A stretch of 58,808 nucleotides of DNA, from contig CASFCW010000004.1 of NCBI GenBank assembly GCA_949293165.1, positions 1 through 58,808 on the forward strand. Reading direction: 5' to 3'. Below the pieces are notes generated by a model. That model saw only the letters and a program-made list of their open reading frames with translations. It ran no database searches and had not been told where the DNA came from. How positions within the stretch are numbered: position 1 is the first letter of the stretch; each line of letters starts with the position of its first letter. The translations under genes and the position numbers were made by a program. The stretch comes from an uncultured bacterium (GTDB lineage Bacteria > Bacillota > Clostridia > Oscillospirales > Oscillospiraceae). Positions 25,102 to 33,591 of this stretch are shown piece after piece.

Positions 25102-27849
25102 ATGGCAGCCACACAAAAGAAAACCGGCACGCGGCAGTCTGCCGCCAAGACCGCCCCAAAGAAAAAGGCGACCTCCAGCCGGGGAGGGAGCAGAACAGCG
25201 GCGAAGCAGCCCAAGTCCGCGCCCCGCCCGGTACGGCGGGAGGCGGGCGCCTTCCTGTGCCTGCTGCTGGCCATCTTTGCCGCCTTCGGCTGCTTCCACA
25301 TCCAGGCCATTTTCATCGACTGGTTTACCGGGCTGGGGAAGGGGCTGATGGGCCGCGGCTTTTGGCTGCTGCCCCTGGCCCTGCTCCAGGCCAGCTATGT
25401 GCTGGCCTTTCACCGGGGCCGTCCGGTGCGCCTGCGGGTGACCTGCGCTTTGCTGCTGCCGGTGCTGCTGTCGGCCATCCTCCACAGCGTCACGGGGGAG
25501 CCGCTGCCCTGGAACCTGGAGCTGATCCCCACCCTGTGGAAGCAGGGGCAGGACATGGCGGGCGGCGGCGTGCTGTCCGGGCTGCTGGCCCAGGCGCTGG
25601 TCCAGACCGTCAGCCGGGCCGGCGCGGTGGTAATTTTTGTCCTTGGCACCGCCCTGGCCATTCTGGGCACCGTCAACCGCAGCATCACCGACGTGGTGGA
25701 CTGGCTGAGCAACCGCCCTGCATATGAGTACCAGCCCAAGGAACCCAGAGAGCCCAAGGAGCGGCCCGCCCACCTGGAGGCGGAGCATCAAAAGGCCGCC
25801 AGACAGCACAGCGCCGACATCGACATTCCGGTGGAGGACGGCCCGCTGGTGGGCAAGCAGCGCCAGACAGAGGAGTCCGCCTTCCAGCATAAGGAGAAAA
25901 AGAGCTTTTTCGACCGGGTGGCCCGGGTGCCCTCTCCCGACCGGCTTCTCACCGGCGGGAAGGAGCCTGAGCCTGCCTCCGAGGCGGAGCCGCCTGTCCC
26001 CCAGAAGGAGGCGGAAGCGCCCGCGCCCCAAGCCACTGCCGTGTCTGCGGCGGCAGCGGCGGCCGTGGCGCCCGCACCCCAGCCGGAGGCCCAGACCCAG
26101 CCAGGGCCTGGGGTCCAGATGCCCCAGCCCCCTGCCCATCCCATGCCGGAGATCCACCGGGAGCCTGCCGTACCCAAGAACCGGGACGATGGGGAGGAGG
26201 CCCGGCAGGCCGCCCAGGAGGTGGCCCAGGACATCCAGGCCGGTATGGAGCAGGGCACTGCCCCCTACCAGTACCCGCCCCTGTCCCTGCTGAAGGAGGG
26301 CGGCCGGGAGCTTGGAGGGGAGGCACTGGTGGAGCTCAACGCCAACAAGCAGCGGCTCAGCGACACCATCCGCTCCTTCGGCATCGACGCCAACATCGTC
26401 AACGTCACCCGGGGGCCGTCGGTCACCCGGTATGAATTGGAGCTGGACCAGGGGGTGCGGCTGAACAAGCTGACCAACCTGTCCGACGACATTGCCCTGG
26501 CCCTGGGGGCCACAGGGGTACGCATTGCCCCCATCCCCAACAAGATTTCCATGGTGGGCATTGAGGTGCCCAACAAGCTGGTGGCCCCGGTGAATATCCA
26601 CACGGTGCTCAGCTCCAAGGAGTTCCAGGAAAGCCCGTCCAAGGTGTCCTTTGCCGTGGGCAAGGACATCGGCGGCCGGTGCATCGTGGGCAATATCGCC
26701 AAGCTGCCCCATCTGCTCATCGCCGGCACCACCGGCTCCGGTAAGTCGGTGTGCACCAACTCCCTGATTATCTCCCTGCTGTACAAGGCCAGCCCGGAGG
26801 AGGTCCGCCTGATTATGGTGGACCCCAAGATGGTGGAGCTGGGCATCTACAACGGCATTCCCCATCTGCTGATCCCGGTGGTCACCGACCCCAAAAAGGC
26901 GGCCGGCGCCCTACAGTGGGCGGTGACGGAGATGATGAAGCGCTACCGCACCTTCTCTGAGGTGGGCGTCCGGGATCTGGCGTCCTATAACGAGAAGGCC
27001 CGGGCCACCGAGGGGATTGAGACTATGCCCCAGGTGGTGGTGGTAATCGACGAGCTGGCCGACCTGATGCTGGTGGCGGCCAAGGAGGTGGAGGAATCCA
27101 TCTGCCGGGTGGCCCAGATGGGCCGTGCCTCCGGCATGCACCTGATTATCGCCACTCAGCGGCCCTCCGCCGACGTGATTACCGGCCTGATGAAGGCCAA
27201 CATTCCCAGCCGCATTGCCTTTGCCGTGGCCTCCGCCATGGAGTCCCGGATCATTTTGGACACCCAGGGCGCGGAGAAGCTGGTGGGCCGGGGCGACATG
27301 CTGTACGCCCCCCTTGGCGCGGGCAAGCCCACCCGGGTGCAGGGCTGCCTGATTTCCGACCAGGAGGTGGCCGCCGTGGTGGACTTCGTCAAGCGCAACA
27401 GCGGCGACGCCCAGTACGACGACCAGGTCATGCAGGAGATTGAGCAGCACGCCGCTGAGAAGGAGAAAAGCGGCAAGGGCGTGGGCGGGACCAACCCCGC
27501 CGCCGCCGACGGTGAGGAATACGACGAGCTCATCAACGCCGCCATCGAGGTTGTGCTGGAAACCGGCCAGGCCTCCGTGTCCATGCTCCAGCGGCGGCTG
27601 AAACTGGGCTATGCCCGGGCCGCCCGTCTGGTGGACCAGATGGAGGAGCGGGGCGTGGTGGGGCCCTTCGAGGGGTCCAAGGCCAGGCAGCTGCTGATTA
27701 CCAAGGAGCAATGGCAGGAGATCCAGTACCGCCAAGGCGTCGCCCCCGCCCCCCAGCCCACTTCCATCCCGGAACAGCCGGTGCAGGAGGACGCCCCGCC
27801 CTTCGACGTGGAGGATGCCCTGGATCGGGCGGAGGAGGACAGCCTGTAA
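25102..27849 (+). CDS. ftsK: DNA translocase FtsK/SpoIIIE
   Basis: Septal DNA pump that moves chromosome arms across the division or sporulation septum. It has 915 residues. A Lys/Ala-rich cytosolic start is followed by four membrane helices (about 48-75, 87-105, 110-130, 160-190). A long Pro/Ala/Glu-rich linker (about 210-400) precedes the RecA-like motor. Walker A is GTTGSGKS (542-549) and Walker B ends D650-E651. The C-terminal winged-helix gamma domain (about 810-875), which reads DNA polarity signals, is present. In a spore-former it may serve both FtsK and SpoIIIE roles. It also suits the nearby Xer gene and dif-like site, since FtsK activates XerCD in many bacteria. Confidence 0.95.
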   Translation: MAATQKKTGTRQSAAKTAPKKKATSSRGGSRTAAKQPKSAPRPVRREAGAFLCLLLAIFAAFGCFHIQAIFIDWFTGLGKGLMGRGFWLLPLALLQASYVLAFHRGRPVRLRVTCALLLPVLLSAILHSVTGEPLPWNLELIPTLWKQGQDMAGGGVLSGLLAQALVQTVSRAGAVVIFVLGTALAILGTVNRSITDVVDWLSNRPAYEYQPKEPREPKERPAHLEAEHQKAARQHSADIDIPVEDGPLVGKQRQTEESAFQHKEKKSFFDRVARVPSPDRLLTGGKEPEPASEAEPPVPQKEAEAPAPQATAVSAAAAAAVAPAPQPEAQTQPGPGVQMPQPPAHPMPEIHREPAVPKNRDDGEEARQAAQEVAQDIQAGMEQGTAPYQYPPLSLLKEGGRELGGEALVELNANKQRLSDTIRSFGIDANIVNVTRGPSVTRYELELDQGVRLNKLTNLSDDIALALGATGVRIAPIPNKISMVGIEVPNKLVAPVNIHTVLSSKEFQESPSKVSFAVGKDIGGRCIVGNIAKLPHLLIAGTTGSGKSVCTNSLIISLLYKASPEEVRLIMVDPKMVELGIYNGIPHLLIPVVTDPKKAAGALQWAVTEMMKRYRTFSEVGVRDLASYNEKARATEGIETMPQVVVVIDELADLMLVAAKEVEESICRVAQMGRASGMHLIIATQRPSADVITGLMKANIPSRIAFAVASAMESRIILDTQGAEKLVGRGDMLYAPLGAGKPTRVQGCLISDQEVAAVVDFVKRNSGDAQYDDQVMQEIEQHAAEKEKSGKGVGGTNPAAADGEEYDELINAAIEVVLETGQASVSMLQRRLKLGYARAARLVDQMEERGVVGPFEGSKARQLLITKEQWQEIQYRQGVAPAPQPTSIPEQPVQEDAPPFDVEDALDRAEEDSL

Positions 27850-27902
27850 CCGTTCCCCATCCCCTTCTTCTGTCATAGGATGAGGGGAAAGGGGAGAGGC
27901 AC

Positions 27903-28397
27903 ATGGAACGATGGGTTCCCTATAACCGGCGGGCCGCGGTGGCCTATGCCCACCGCTGGGCCTTTGGCCGCAATCCTGAATTTTATAGCTTTAACGAACT
28001 GGGAGGCGACTGTACCAACTTCGCCTCCCAGTGCCTTTACGCCGGTACCGGCGTGATGAATTTCACCCCCGACCTGGGCTGGTACTACCGTTCCGGCAGT
28101 GATAAGGCCCCGGCCTGGACGGGGGTACCCTACTTCTACAACTTCCTTACCCGTTCCTGGGGCGGCCCGGGACCGGTGGGGGAGGAGGCGCCCCTGGCCA
28201 TGCTGGAGCCGGGGGACTTCGTCCAGCTGCGCTTTTCCGGCAGCAAGGTATACGGCCACACCCCCATTGTGGTGGCGGTGCGAAACGGCAGGATTCTGGT
28301 GGCCGCTCACAGCCAGGACGCGGACTACCGGCCGCTGAGCACCTATTCCTATGTCCAGGCCAGAGGCATCCATATCCTGGGCGCCAGGGAGATGTAA
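27903..28397 (+). CDS. Papain-like amidase domain protein (Amidase_6 type)
   Basis: A 164-residue single-domain protein. The catalytic Cys is C37 in NELGGDCTNFASQCL, and the His is H119 in VYGHTPIVVAV. These match the putative amidase domain found in many Firmicute spore or cell-wall proteins. No signal peptide is seen, so it is cytosolic, non-classically exported, or acts in a spore compartment. AAGGGGAGAGG precedes the ATG, 53 nt after ftsK. It ends the plus-strand run at a bidirectional terminator. Confidence 0.82.
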   Translation: MERWVPYNRRAAVAYAHRWAFGRNPEFYSFNELGGDCTNFASQCLYAGTGVMNFTPDLGWYYRSGSDKAPAWTGVPYFYNFLTRSWGGPGPVGEEAPLAMLEPGDFVQLRFSGSKVYGHTPIVVAVRNGRILVAAHSQDADYRPLSTYSYVQARGIHILGAREM

Positions 28398-28437
28398 AAA
28401 CAGCGGGAGCCCCGTGTTTCAGGGGCTCCCGCTGTTT
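28398..28437. terminator. Bidirectional terminator between convergent genes
   Basis: A perfect 16-bp stem (28398-28413 with 28422-28437) with an 8-nt loop begins right after the amidase stop. AAA on the left and TTT on the right let it serve the plus-strand amidase gene and the minus-strand YbaK-like gene ending at 28444. Confidence 0.85.
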
Positions 28438-28443
28438 GCCTTG

Positions 28444-28917
28444 TTATTCCTGCCAGCCCTTGCACACATCTACCCATCCGGCGCTGTGAGCGTAGGTCTC
28501 CAGCTCCTGACAGGTCAGCTCGATGGCGGAATTCCCGCTGCCCGCGGCGGGGAATACCGTGTCGAACCGGCGGAGGGATTCGTCCAGATAGGTAGACACC
28601 CCATCCGGATTGGCAAAGGGACACACCCCTCCCACCTGATGCCCGGTCATAGGCTCCACCAGCTCCCCGGGGAGCATCTTGGCCTTGGTATGGAAGAAGG
28701 AACGATACTTGGCGTTGTCAATTTTCGCGTCGCCGGCAGCCACGATCAGCACGCAGCTGTCATCCACCAGGAAGGACAGGGTTTTGGCGATGCGGGCGGG
28801 GATCACGCCCACCGCCTGGGCGGCCAGCTCCACCGTGGCGCTGGAGACGGGGAACTCCAAAATATCCCCTTCCCGGCCCAGGGGGCGGAAGTAGTCCCGC
28901 ACACGGGTGATGGACAT
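28444..28917 (-). CDS. YbaK/EbsC-type aminoacyl-tRNA deacylase
   Basis: A 157-residue protein of the YbaK/ProX editing family, which hydrolyses mischarged Cys- or Ala-tRNA-Pro. Visible positions: GVIPARIAKTLSFLV, AAGDAKIDNAKYR with the conserved Lys, GGVCPFANPDGV and PAAGSGNSAIELT. The gene is separated by 3 nt from the thioesterase gene upstream, so the two are co-transcribed. Which tRNA it edits cannot be read from the sequence. Confidence 0.85.
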   Translation of the reverse strand: MSITRVRDYFRPLGREGDILEFPVSSATVELAAQAVGVIPARIAKTLSFLVDDSCVLIVAAGDAKIDNAKYRSFFHTKAKMLPGELVEPMTGHQVGGVCPFANPDGVSTYLDESLRRFDTVFPAAGSGNSAIELTCQELETYAHSAGWVDVCKGWQE

Positions 28918-28920
28918 GCC

Positions 28921-29313
28921 TCAGCCCTCCAGCTTCCGGGCGGTTTTGGCCAGGAACCGGTCGTCGGAGATGATGAACCGCTCATGGACGCCCTTTCCAA
29001 TGGGGCCCTTCTCGTCATATGCCGTCACCTCAAAGACGATCCGCTTCCCGTCCACCTGGGTGACCACGCTCTCCGCCCACACCTTGATGCCGACGGGGGA
29101 GGCGGAGTCGTGGGTGATGTCCAGCTTGGTGCCTACGGTACTCTCGCCGGGCTGGAGATAGGGGGCCAGGGACGTCCAGGCCGCCTTCTCCATCAGGGCG
29201 GTCATAAAGGGGGTGGCAAAGACCGGCAGCGTGCCGGAGCCGGCAGCCTGGGCGGTATTGTGCTGGCTGACCACATCCTGGGCCAGACCTTTGATTCCTA
29301 CAGTAATGGACAT
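28921..29313 (-). CDS. Thioesterase family protein (FlK-like hot-dog fold)
   Basis: A 130-residue protein resembling the fluoroacetyl-CoA thioesterase FlK branch. It shows VFATPFMTALMEKAAW, the GTKLDITHDSASPVG block, and GVHERFIISDDRFL at the end. In Clostridia such proteins are common and probably act on acyl-CoA pools; the substrate is unknown here. AAAGGAG precedes the ATG. It is paired with the YbaK-like gene downstream. Confidence 0.8.
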   Translation of the reverse strand: MSITVGIKGLAQDVVSQHNTAQAAGSGTLPVFATPFMTALMEKAAWTSLAPYLQPGESTVGTKLDITHDSASPVGIKVWAESVVTQVDGKRIVFEVTAYDEKGPIGKGVHERFIISDDRFLAKTARKLEG

Positions 29314-29412
29314 GACGCATTCTCCTTTGTCTATGGATCACCCACACAGGGCGCGAGGTCATTGTACCCCAACGGGAGAAAAAAATCCACCTCAATTTTC
29401 CTCCTGTCCGGT

Positions 29413-30156
29413 TCAGGACAGGGCGGTGACAAACTCGCTTTTCACGTAACCGATGAGCGACCCGTAACGCACCAGGTACCAGCCGCCCTCCTTGTTGATT
29501 AAGGTCAGCGGCGCACCATCGGGGGCCTGGGCCAGGATGGAGGCGGTCAGGCTGGGCCGGGAGCGGACATTCAGCACCCCCCAGGACACATCCACCTGCC
29601 CCGGTCTTGGATTGTAGGTGGTGAAGAATGGGATGTCAAAATAGTCGGTGAGGGACAGCACCAGATTCCGGGCGATGGCGTCCAGATTGTTCTGCACCCA
29701 CATGGCGTCATCCCGGTTATCGTGGTAGCCCAACTCCAAAAAGACGGCGGGCGCCCGGACCAGGCGTACCTCCCCAATGGTGGTGGTGGAGCGGGTGCTC
29801 ACCAGGCTGGGGATGGGATAGACGGAGGTCAGGTTGTTGGCAAAGATGGTGGCCGCCCGCTGCCCCTTGGCGCTGCCGGGGTAATAAAAGACGATGACGC
29901 CCCGCACCTCCCCGTACCGGCCCTCCGGCGCGGCGTTGGAGTGGAGGGCCAGATGGAGATCGTAATTGCCCCGGTTGGAGGCCACAATGGAGGACGCGGC
30001 AGTCATGTCCGGCTTGTTCCGGGTGTACCGGATACCGGAGGCGTTCAGATAGGGCACCATCCTGTCGGCCAGCAGGTTCATGTACTGCTCCTCGGTGCCG
30101 CCGGTGACATAATAGTTGTTCTCCTGTGTGGAGGGGGAGAGATAGATGATGGGCAT
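29413..30156 (-). CDS. N-acetylmuramoyl-L-alanine amidase with SH3 domain
   Basis: A 247-residue Amidase_3 domain (1-175) followed by a bacterial SH3 domain (about 185-245, VDVSWGVLNVRSRPSLTAS). Later zinc and catalytic regions are present: TEEQYMN with Glu, LALHSNAAP with His, and LELGYHDN with the catalytic Glu. The canonical first motif DPGHGG is replaced by YLSPSTQENN, as in a clostridial subgroup. No signal peptide is evident, which suggests release during mother-cell lysis or germination. AGGAGG precedes the ATG. Confidence 0.85.
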   Translation of the reverse strand: MPIIYLSPSTQENNYYVTGGTEEQYMNLLADRMVPYLNASGIRYTRNKPDMTAASSIVASNRGNYDLHLALHSNAAPEGRYGEVRGVIVFYYPGSAKGQRAATIFANNLTSVYPIPSLVSTRSTTTIGEVRLVRAPAVFLELGYHDNRDDAMWVQNNLDAIARNLVLSLTDYFDIPFFTTYNPRPGQVDVSWGVLNVRSRPSLTASILAQAPDGAPLTLINKEGGWYLVRYGSLIGYVKSEFVTALS

Positions 30157-30200
30157 AGGGCAATACCTCCTTTTTTGCCATCCTATGCCACACTGTCCTT

Positions 30201-31766
30201 TCAGGTGACCATACAGGCCAGCTCCGCCCGGGTCACCGGGGCGTTGGGACGGAAGGTACCGTCTGGGTAGCCGGAGATCATCCCCAGGGCAGACAGACGG
30301 CGAATCGCCTCATAGGCCCAGTGGGTTTTGGGCACGTCAGGGAAGGCGGCGGGTTCTTGGGTGCTTTCGTCCTGGGTATGCACCCAGGCCAGCATGGCGG
30401 AGGCCTCCGCCCGGGTCACCGGCCGGTCCGGGTCATACAGATCCAGGCTGATGCCGGCCACCAGCCTGGCAGACCAGGCCGCGGATATGTACCCTTCCGC
30501 CCAGTGTCCCTCCACATCCCGAAACGGGGTCTCCTTGTCCAAGGGCTCCAGCCCCATCAGGCGGCACAGCACCACCGCCGCTTCCCCCCGGGTCACCAGC
30601 GCCTCCGGTGCAAAGGAGACATCCGATTTCCCCGCCATAACGCCATTTAAAGCGGCGGACAGGACGCTGTGCATAGCCCAGTGCCCTTGGACGTCGGCAA
30701 AGGGGCGGCCGTTGAGCCACAGGGCGTAGTAGTCCCAGGTGTCGGCGCTCTCCTGGCCCAGGCACCAGCTGCCCGCCCCCAGAAGGCCATATTCCTCCAC
30801 CAGGACCAGGCGCTGCTTCTTCGCCCCCTGGTCCTCGTACCAGATGGTATAGGTTCCGGCAGGGAGGAGGGAGCCGCCCAAAACCGGCTTCTGGTCCAAC
30901 GGGCCAACCGTCAGGGTCACCTTAGCCGATCCGCTCGCCTGGTCCCGCTCCACCTGGCAGGGGTAGTCGGCCATCAGGCTCTGGATCTGCACCTCTGTGA
31001 TGCCCCGGCCCTTGATTGCGCTGTCCCCCTGGCCCCAGATCCGGCCGAAGAAGGGGAGACCCAGCACCACCTGGTCAGGGGATACATACCGCAGGGCATA
31101 GCGGATGGACTGTTCCACAAAGGTCTGACTGGCCACCGGCCCGGCTGAGCCGCCCTTGTAGTGCTCGTCATAGGTCATGAGCATGAGATAGTCCGCCCAC
31201 TGGCCCAGCCCGGCGTAGTCGTAGGAGCCGTGCCAGCCCTGGGTGATGCCGTAGGGGTTGGCAGCCACCGCCACGGCCACCACCTTCTCCTGGGGGATTT
31301 TCTGCCGCAGCAGACGGACAAAATCGGTGTACGCGTCCCGGTGGAGGTGGGTCACGTTTTCAATATCCACGTGAATCCCGTCCAGGTCATAGCGCGCCAC
31401 CGCGTCGGCAATGTCCTGGGCCAGGCGCTGCCGGTTTTCCAGGGCGCGGACGCCCTTTTCCCGATCCCAGTGGTTGCTGAGAAAGGGGACGACGGACACC
31501 CCCTGGCGGTGCATCTCCGAGACGAAGGAGGTGATGCCCAGGTCGTTCAGGTCCAGGCTCCCATCGGAATGGAGATTGAAGTAGTTGGGGGACACCTCTC
31601 CAAACGCCCCGCCGGTCTGGCCAATGAGCTGGGTATAAGAGGAGGGGGTTCCGGTGTAGAGATAGGTCATACTAAAACGACTGCCCGCGGCAGATGGAAA
31701 AACCAGTGCCGCGGACAGTAGCACAGCCCCGCAGAGGGCCGCGGATTGTCGGATGCGAATATTCAT
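30201..31766 (-). CDS. Secreted glycoside hydrolase family 18 protein with SLH domains
   Basis: A 521-residue exported protein. Residues 1-28 form a signal peptide. The GH18 barrel (about 30-340) carries the catalytic motif DGIHVDIE at 129-136 with Glu136 as acid. WADYLMLMTYDEH is the second typical block. Three SLH repeats (about 345-521; FADVQGHWA, FRDVEGHWAEGYI, FPDVPKTHWAYEAI) should tie it to cell-wall polymers. GH18 proteins of this sort act as N-acetylglucosaminidases, including spore-cortex enzymes such as YaaH. The ATG at 31766 follows AAGGAG; a longer open frame lacks a ribosome site. Confidence 0.9.
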   Translation of the reverse strand: MNIRIRQSAALCGAVLLSAALVFPSAAGSRFSMTYLYTGTPSSYTQLIGQTGGAFGEVSPNYFNLHSDGSLDLNDLGITSFVSEMHRQGVSVVPFLSNHWDREKGVRALENRQRLAQDIADAVARYDLDGIHVDIENVTHLHRDAYTDFVRLLRQKIPQEKVVAVAVAANPYGITQGWHGSYDYAGLGQWADYLMLMTYDEHYKGGSAGPVASQTFVEQSIRYALRYVSPDQVVLGLPFFGRIWGQGDSAIKGRGITEVQIQSLMADYPCQVERDQASGSAKVTLTVGPLDQKPVLGGSLLPAGTYTIWYEDQGAKKQRLVLVEEYGLLGAGSWCLGQESADTWDYYALWLNGRPFADVQGHWAMHSVLSAALNGVMAGKSDVSFAPEALVTRGEAAVVLCRLMGLEPLDKETPFRDVEGHWAEGYISAAWSARLVAGISLDLYDPDRPVTRAEASAMLAWVHTQDESTQEPAAFPDVPKTHWAYEAIRRLSALGMISGYPDGTFRPNAPVTRAELACMVT

Positions 31767-31812
31767 ACTGGGTAACTCCTTGTTGTAGTAGGGGAGAAGG
31801 CTCCCCAGTCCC

Positions 31813-31840
31813 AGTATACAGGCCGGCGGCCTGATGGCAA
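31813..31840 (-). promoter_or_regulatory. Putative promoter of the GH18-SLH gene
   Basis: On the minus strand TTGCCA (31835-31840) is followed after 16 nt by TATACT (31813-31818). It falls in the 110-bp gap after sdaAA. A GGGGAG/CTCCCC hairpin lies in the leader. Confidence 0.5.
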
Positions 31841-31876
31841 GGCAAAATATCTTCCAGTTTCCCAGCAAATGGGCTC

Positions 31877-32749
31877 TCAGGAACCGAATACCTGCTCTTT
31901 CAGACGCAGGCCGGTGGGGGTGACGGCCAGCCCGCCCTGGGCGGTCTCCTTCAAAGAAGGCGCCATGGCGTCCCCTACGGCGGCCATCGCCTGGATGCAC
32001 TCATCCACAGGGATTTTGCTCTCCACCCCGGCCAGCGCCATGTCGGCGGCAGCAAAGGCGATGGCCACGCCGCCGGCGTTGCGCTTGATGCAGGGGATTT
32101 CCACCAGCCCCGCCACAGGGTCACAGACCAGGCCCATCTGGTTTTTCAAGGCCATGGCGCAGGCATGGGCCGCCTGGGCCGGGGTGCCCCCCTTCAGCTC
32201 CACCAGCGCGGCGGCGGCCATGGCGGCGGCGGAGCCGCACTCCGCCTGGCAGCCCCCCTGGGCCCCGGCAATACAGGCGTTTTGGGCGATGACCATACCG
32301 ATTGCCCCGGCGGTGACCAACGCCATAACAGCCTCCCTCTCACCGCACAGGCCCTCCTCCAGCATAGAAACCACCGTTCCCGGCAAAATTCCACAGGAGC
32401 CGGCGGTGGGGGCGGCCACCACCTTGCCCATGGCGGCGTTGTATTCCGCCACAGCCACAGCCCGGGCGATGGAGCGGGTAAGGAAGGAGCCGGACAGGCC
32501 GCCGTTTTGGGCGTAGTCCATCAATTTGGCGGCGTCGCCCCCAGTAAGCCCGGAGGTGGAGCGCAGCGCCGGGTCCATCCCCGCCTGCACCGCCTGGCGC
32601 ATCACCCGCAGGCGGTGAGCCATGCGGTTGTAGACCTCCTCCTGTGGCAGCTCCATCTGCTGGGCCTGGTCTGCCAGCACCACAGCGGAAATGGGTTTTC
32701 CCTGCTCCTCCGCCTCCTGGCAGAGGGCGGAAACAGACGTGTATTCCAT
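31877..32749 (-). CDS. sdaAA: L-serine dehydratase, alpha subunit
   Basis: Iron-sulfur-dependent deamination of L-serine to pyruvate and ammonia, as the catalytic subunit of the two-chain Firmicute enzyme. The 290-residue chain shows LTGGDAAKLMDY, APTAGSCGILPG with a cluster Cys, CIAGAQGGCQAECGSA, and DPVAGLVEIPCIKRNA. Three cluster cysteines are in place. It follows sdaAB by 12 nt in one unit. No PLP site exists, consistent with the Fe-S type. Confidence 0.95.
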   Translation of the reverse strand: MEYTSVSALCQEAEEQGKPISAVVLADQAQQMELPQEEVYNRMAHRLRVMRQAVQAGMDPALRSTSGLTGGDAAKLMDYAQNGGLSGSFLTRSIARAVAVAEYNAAMGKVVAAPTAGSCGILPGTVVSMLEEGLCGEREAVMALVTAGAIGMVIAQNACIAGAQGGCQAECGSAAAMAAAALVELKGGTPAQAAHACAMALKNQMGLVCDPVAGLVEIPCIKRNAGGVAIAFAAADMALAGVESKIPVDECIQAMAAVGDAMAPSLKETAQGGLAVTPTGLRLKEQVFGS

Positions 32750-32761
32750 CTCATTCTCCTC

Positions 32762-33421
32762 CTAAATGGCCCGGATCAGCACCACATTGATAACATTGGG
32801 CAAAATCCGCAGGCTGGCAATCAGGGCGTCGGACACATCCCCGTCCACCTCAATGGTCATCAGCGCCTCGCCGCCCCGTCTGGGGCGGGAGAGGCGGAAA
32901 TTGCCGATATTGACCTCAGAATATGCCATGAAATTGGTCACCGCGGCGATGGTGCCCGGCTTGTCGTAGTGGAGCACCAGCAGGGTGTTGTACTGGCCGG
33001 TGAAGGAGACCGACATGCCGTTTAGCTCGGTGATGAGGATATTTCCGCCCCCCACTGAGGCGCCCTGGATCACTGCCTCCCCTCCGGAAGCCCCAGTAAC
33101 GGCGATCCGGGCAGTGTTGGGATGGGCGCCGGGAATGTCCTGCCGGCGGAACGTCACCTCCAGACCGCGCTGTCGGGCCAGCTCCAGGGAGGAGCGGATG
33201 CCCTCGTCGTCGGAGTGCAGCCCCATAATCCCGGCTACCAGCGCCTTGTCCGTGCCGTGGCCCCGGTAGGTCTGGGCAAAGGAGCCGGAAAGGCAGATCT
33301 CCGCCCGGACGGCGGGCTCGCCAAGGATCTTCCAGGCCACACGGCCCAGACGCACCGCCCCCGCCGTGTGGGAACTGGATGGGCCGATCATCACCGGCCC
33401 GATGATATCAAATACATTCAT
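32762..33421 (-). CDS. sdaAB: L-serine dehydratase, beta subunit
   Basis: The partner of SdaAA. The 219-residue chain starts MNVFDIIGPVMIGPSSSHTAGA, the family hallmark, and contains GHGTDKALVAGIMG. Its C-terminal third (about 145-219) is an ACT domain (LHYDKPGTIAAVTNFM), often used for serine sensing. It is the promoter-proximal gene of sdaAB-sdaAA. AGGAGG precedes the ATG. Confidence 0.95.
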   Translation of the reverse strand: MNVFDIIGPVMIGPSSSHTAGAVRLGRVAWKILGEPAVRAEICLSGSFAQTYRGHGTDKALVAGIMGLHSDDEGIRSSLELARQRGLEVTFRRQDIPGAHPNTARIAVTGASGGEAVIQGASVGGGNILITELNGMSVSFTGQYNTLLVLHYDKPGTIAAVTNFMAYSEVNIGNFRLSRPRRGGEALMTIEVDGDVSDALIASLRILPNVINVVLIRAI

Positions 33422-33459
33422 GTCCGTCCTCCTGTCATGAGGTTTGGTGGCTTTTCTAC

Positions 33460-33489
33460 AGTTTACCCCATGGGGAATCCCCCCGTCAA
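33460..33489 (-). promoter_or_regulatory. Promoter of sdaAB-sdaAA
   Basis: On the minus strand TTGACG (33484-33489), 18 nt, TAAACT (33460-33465). It is back to back with the radA promoter. Confidence 0.55.
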
Positions 33490-33525
33490 TGCCGTTTCGG
33501 CAGCGGGCGCTGGATTCCTCCCGCC

Positions 33526-33554
33526 TTTACTTTTCCCGGAAAATCTGCTACAAT
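33526..33554 (+). promoter_or_regulatory. Promoter of radA
   Basis: TTTACT (33526-33531), 17 nt, TACAAT (33549-33554) with a TGC extension. The ribosome site GGGGAGG follows at 33576-33582. Confidence 0.6.
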
Positions 33555-33591
33555 GAGGGCCATCGACAAAAGCAGGGGAGGATTCTGTCCT

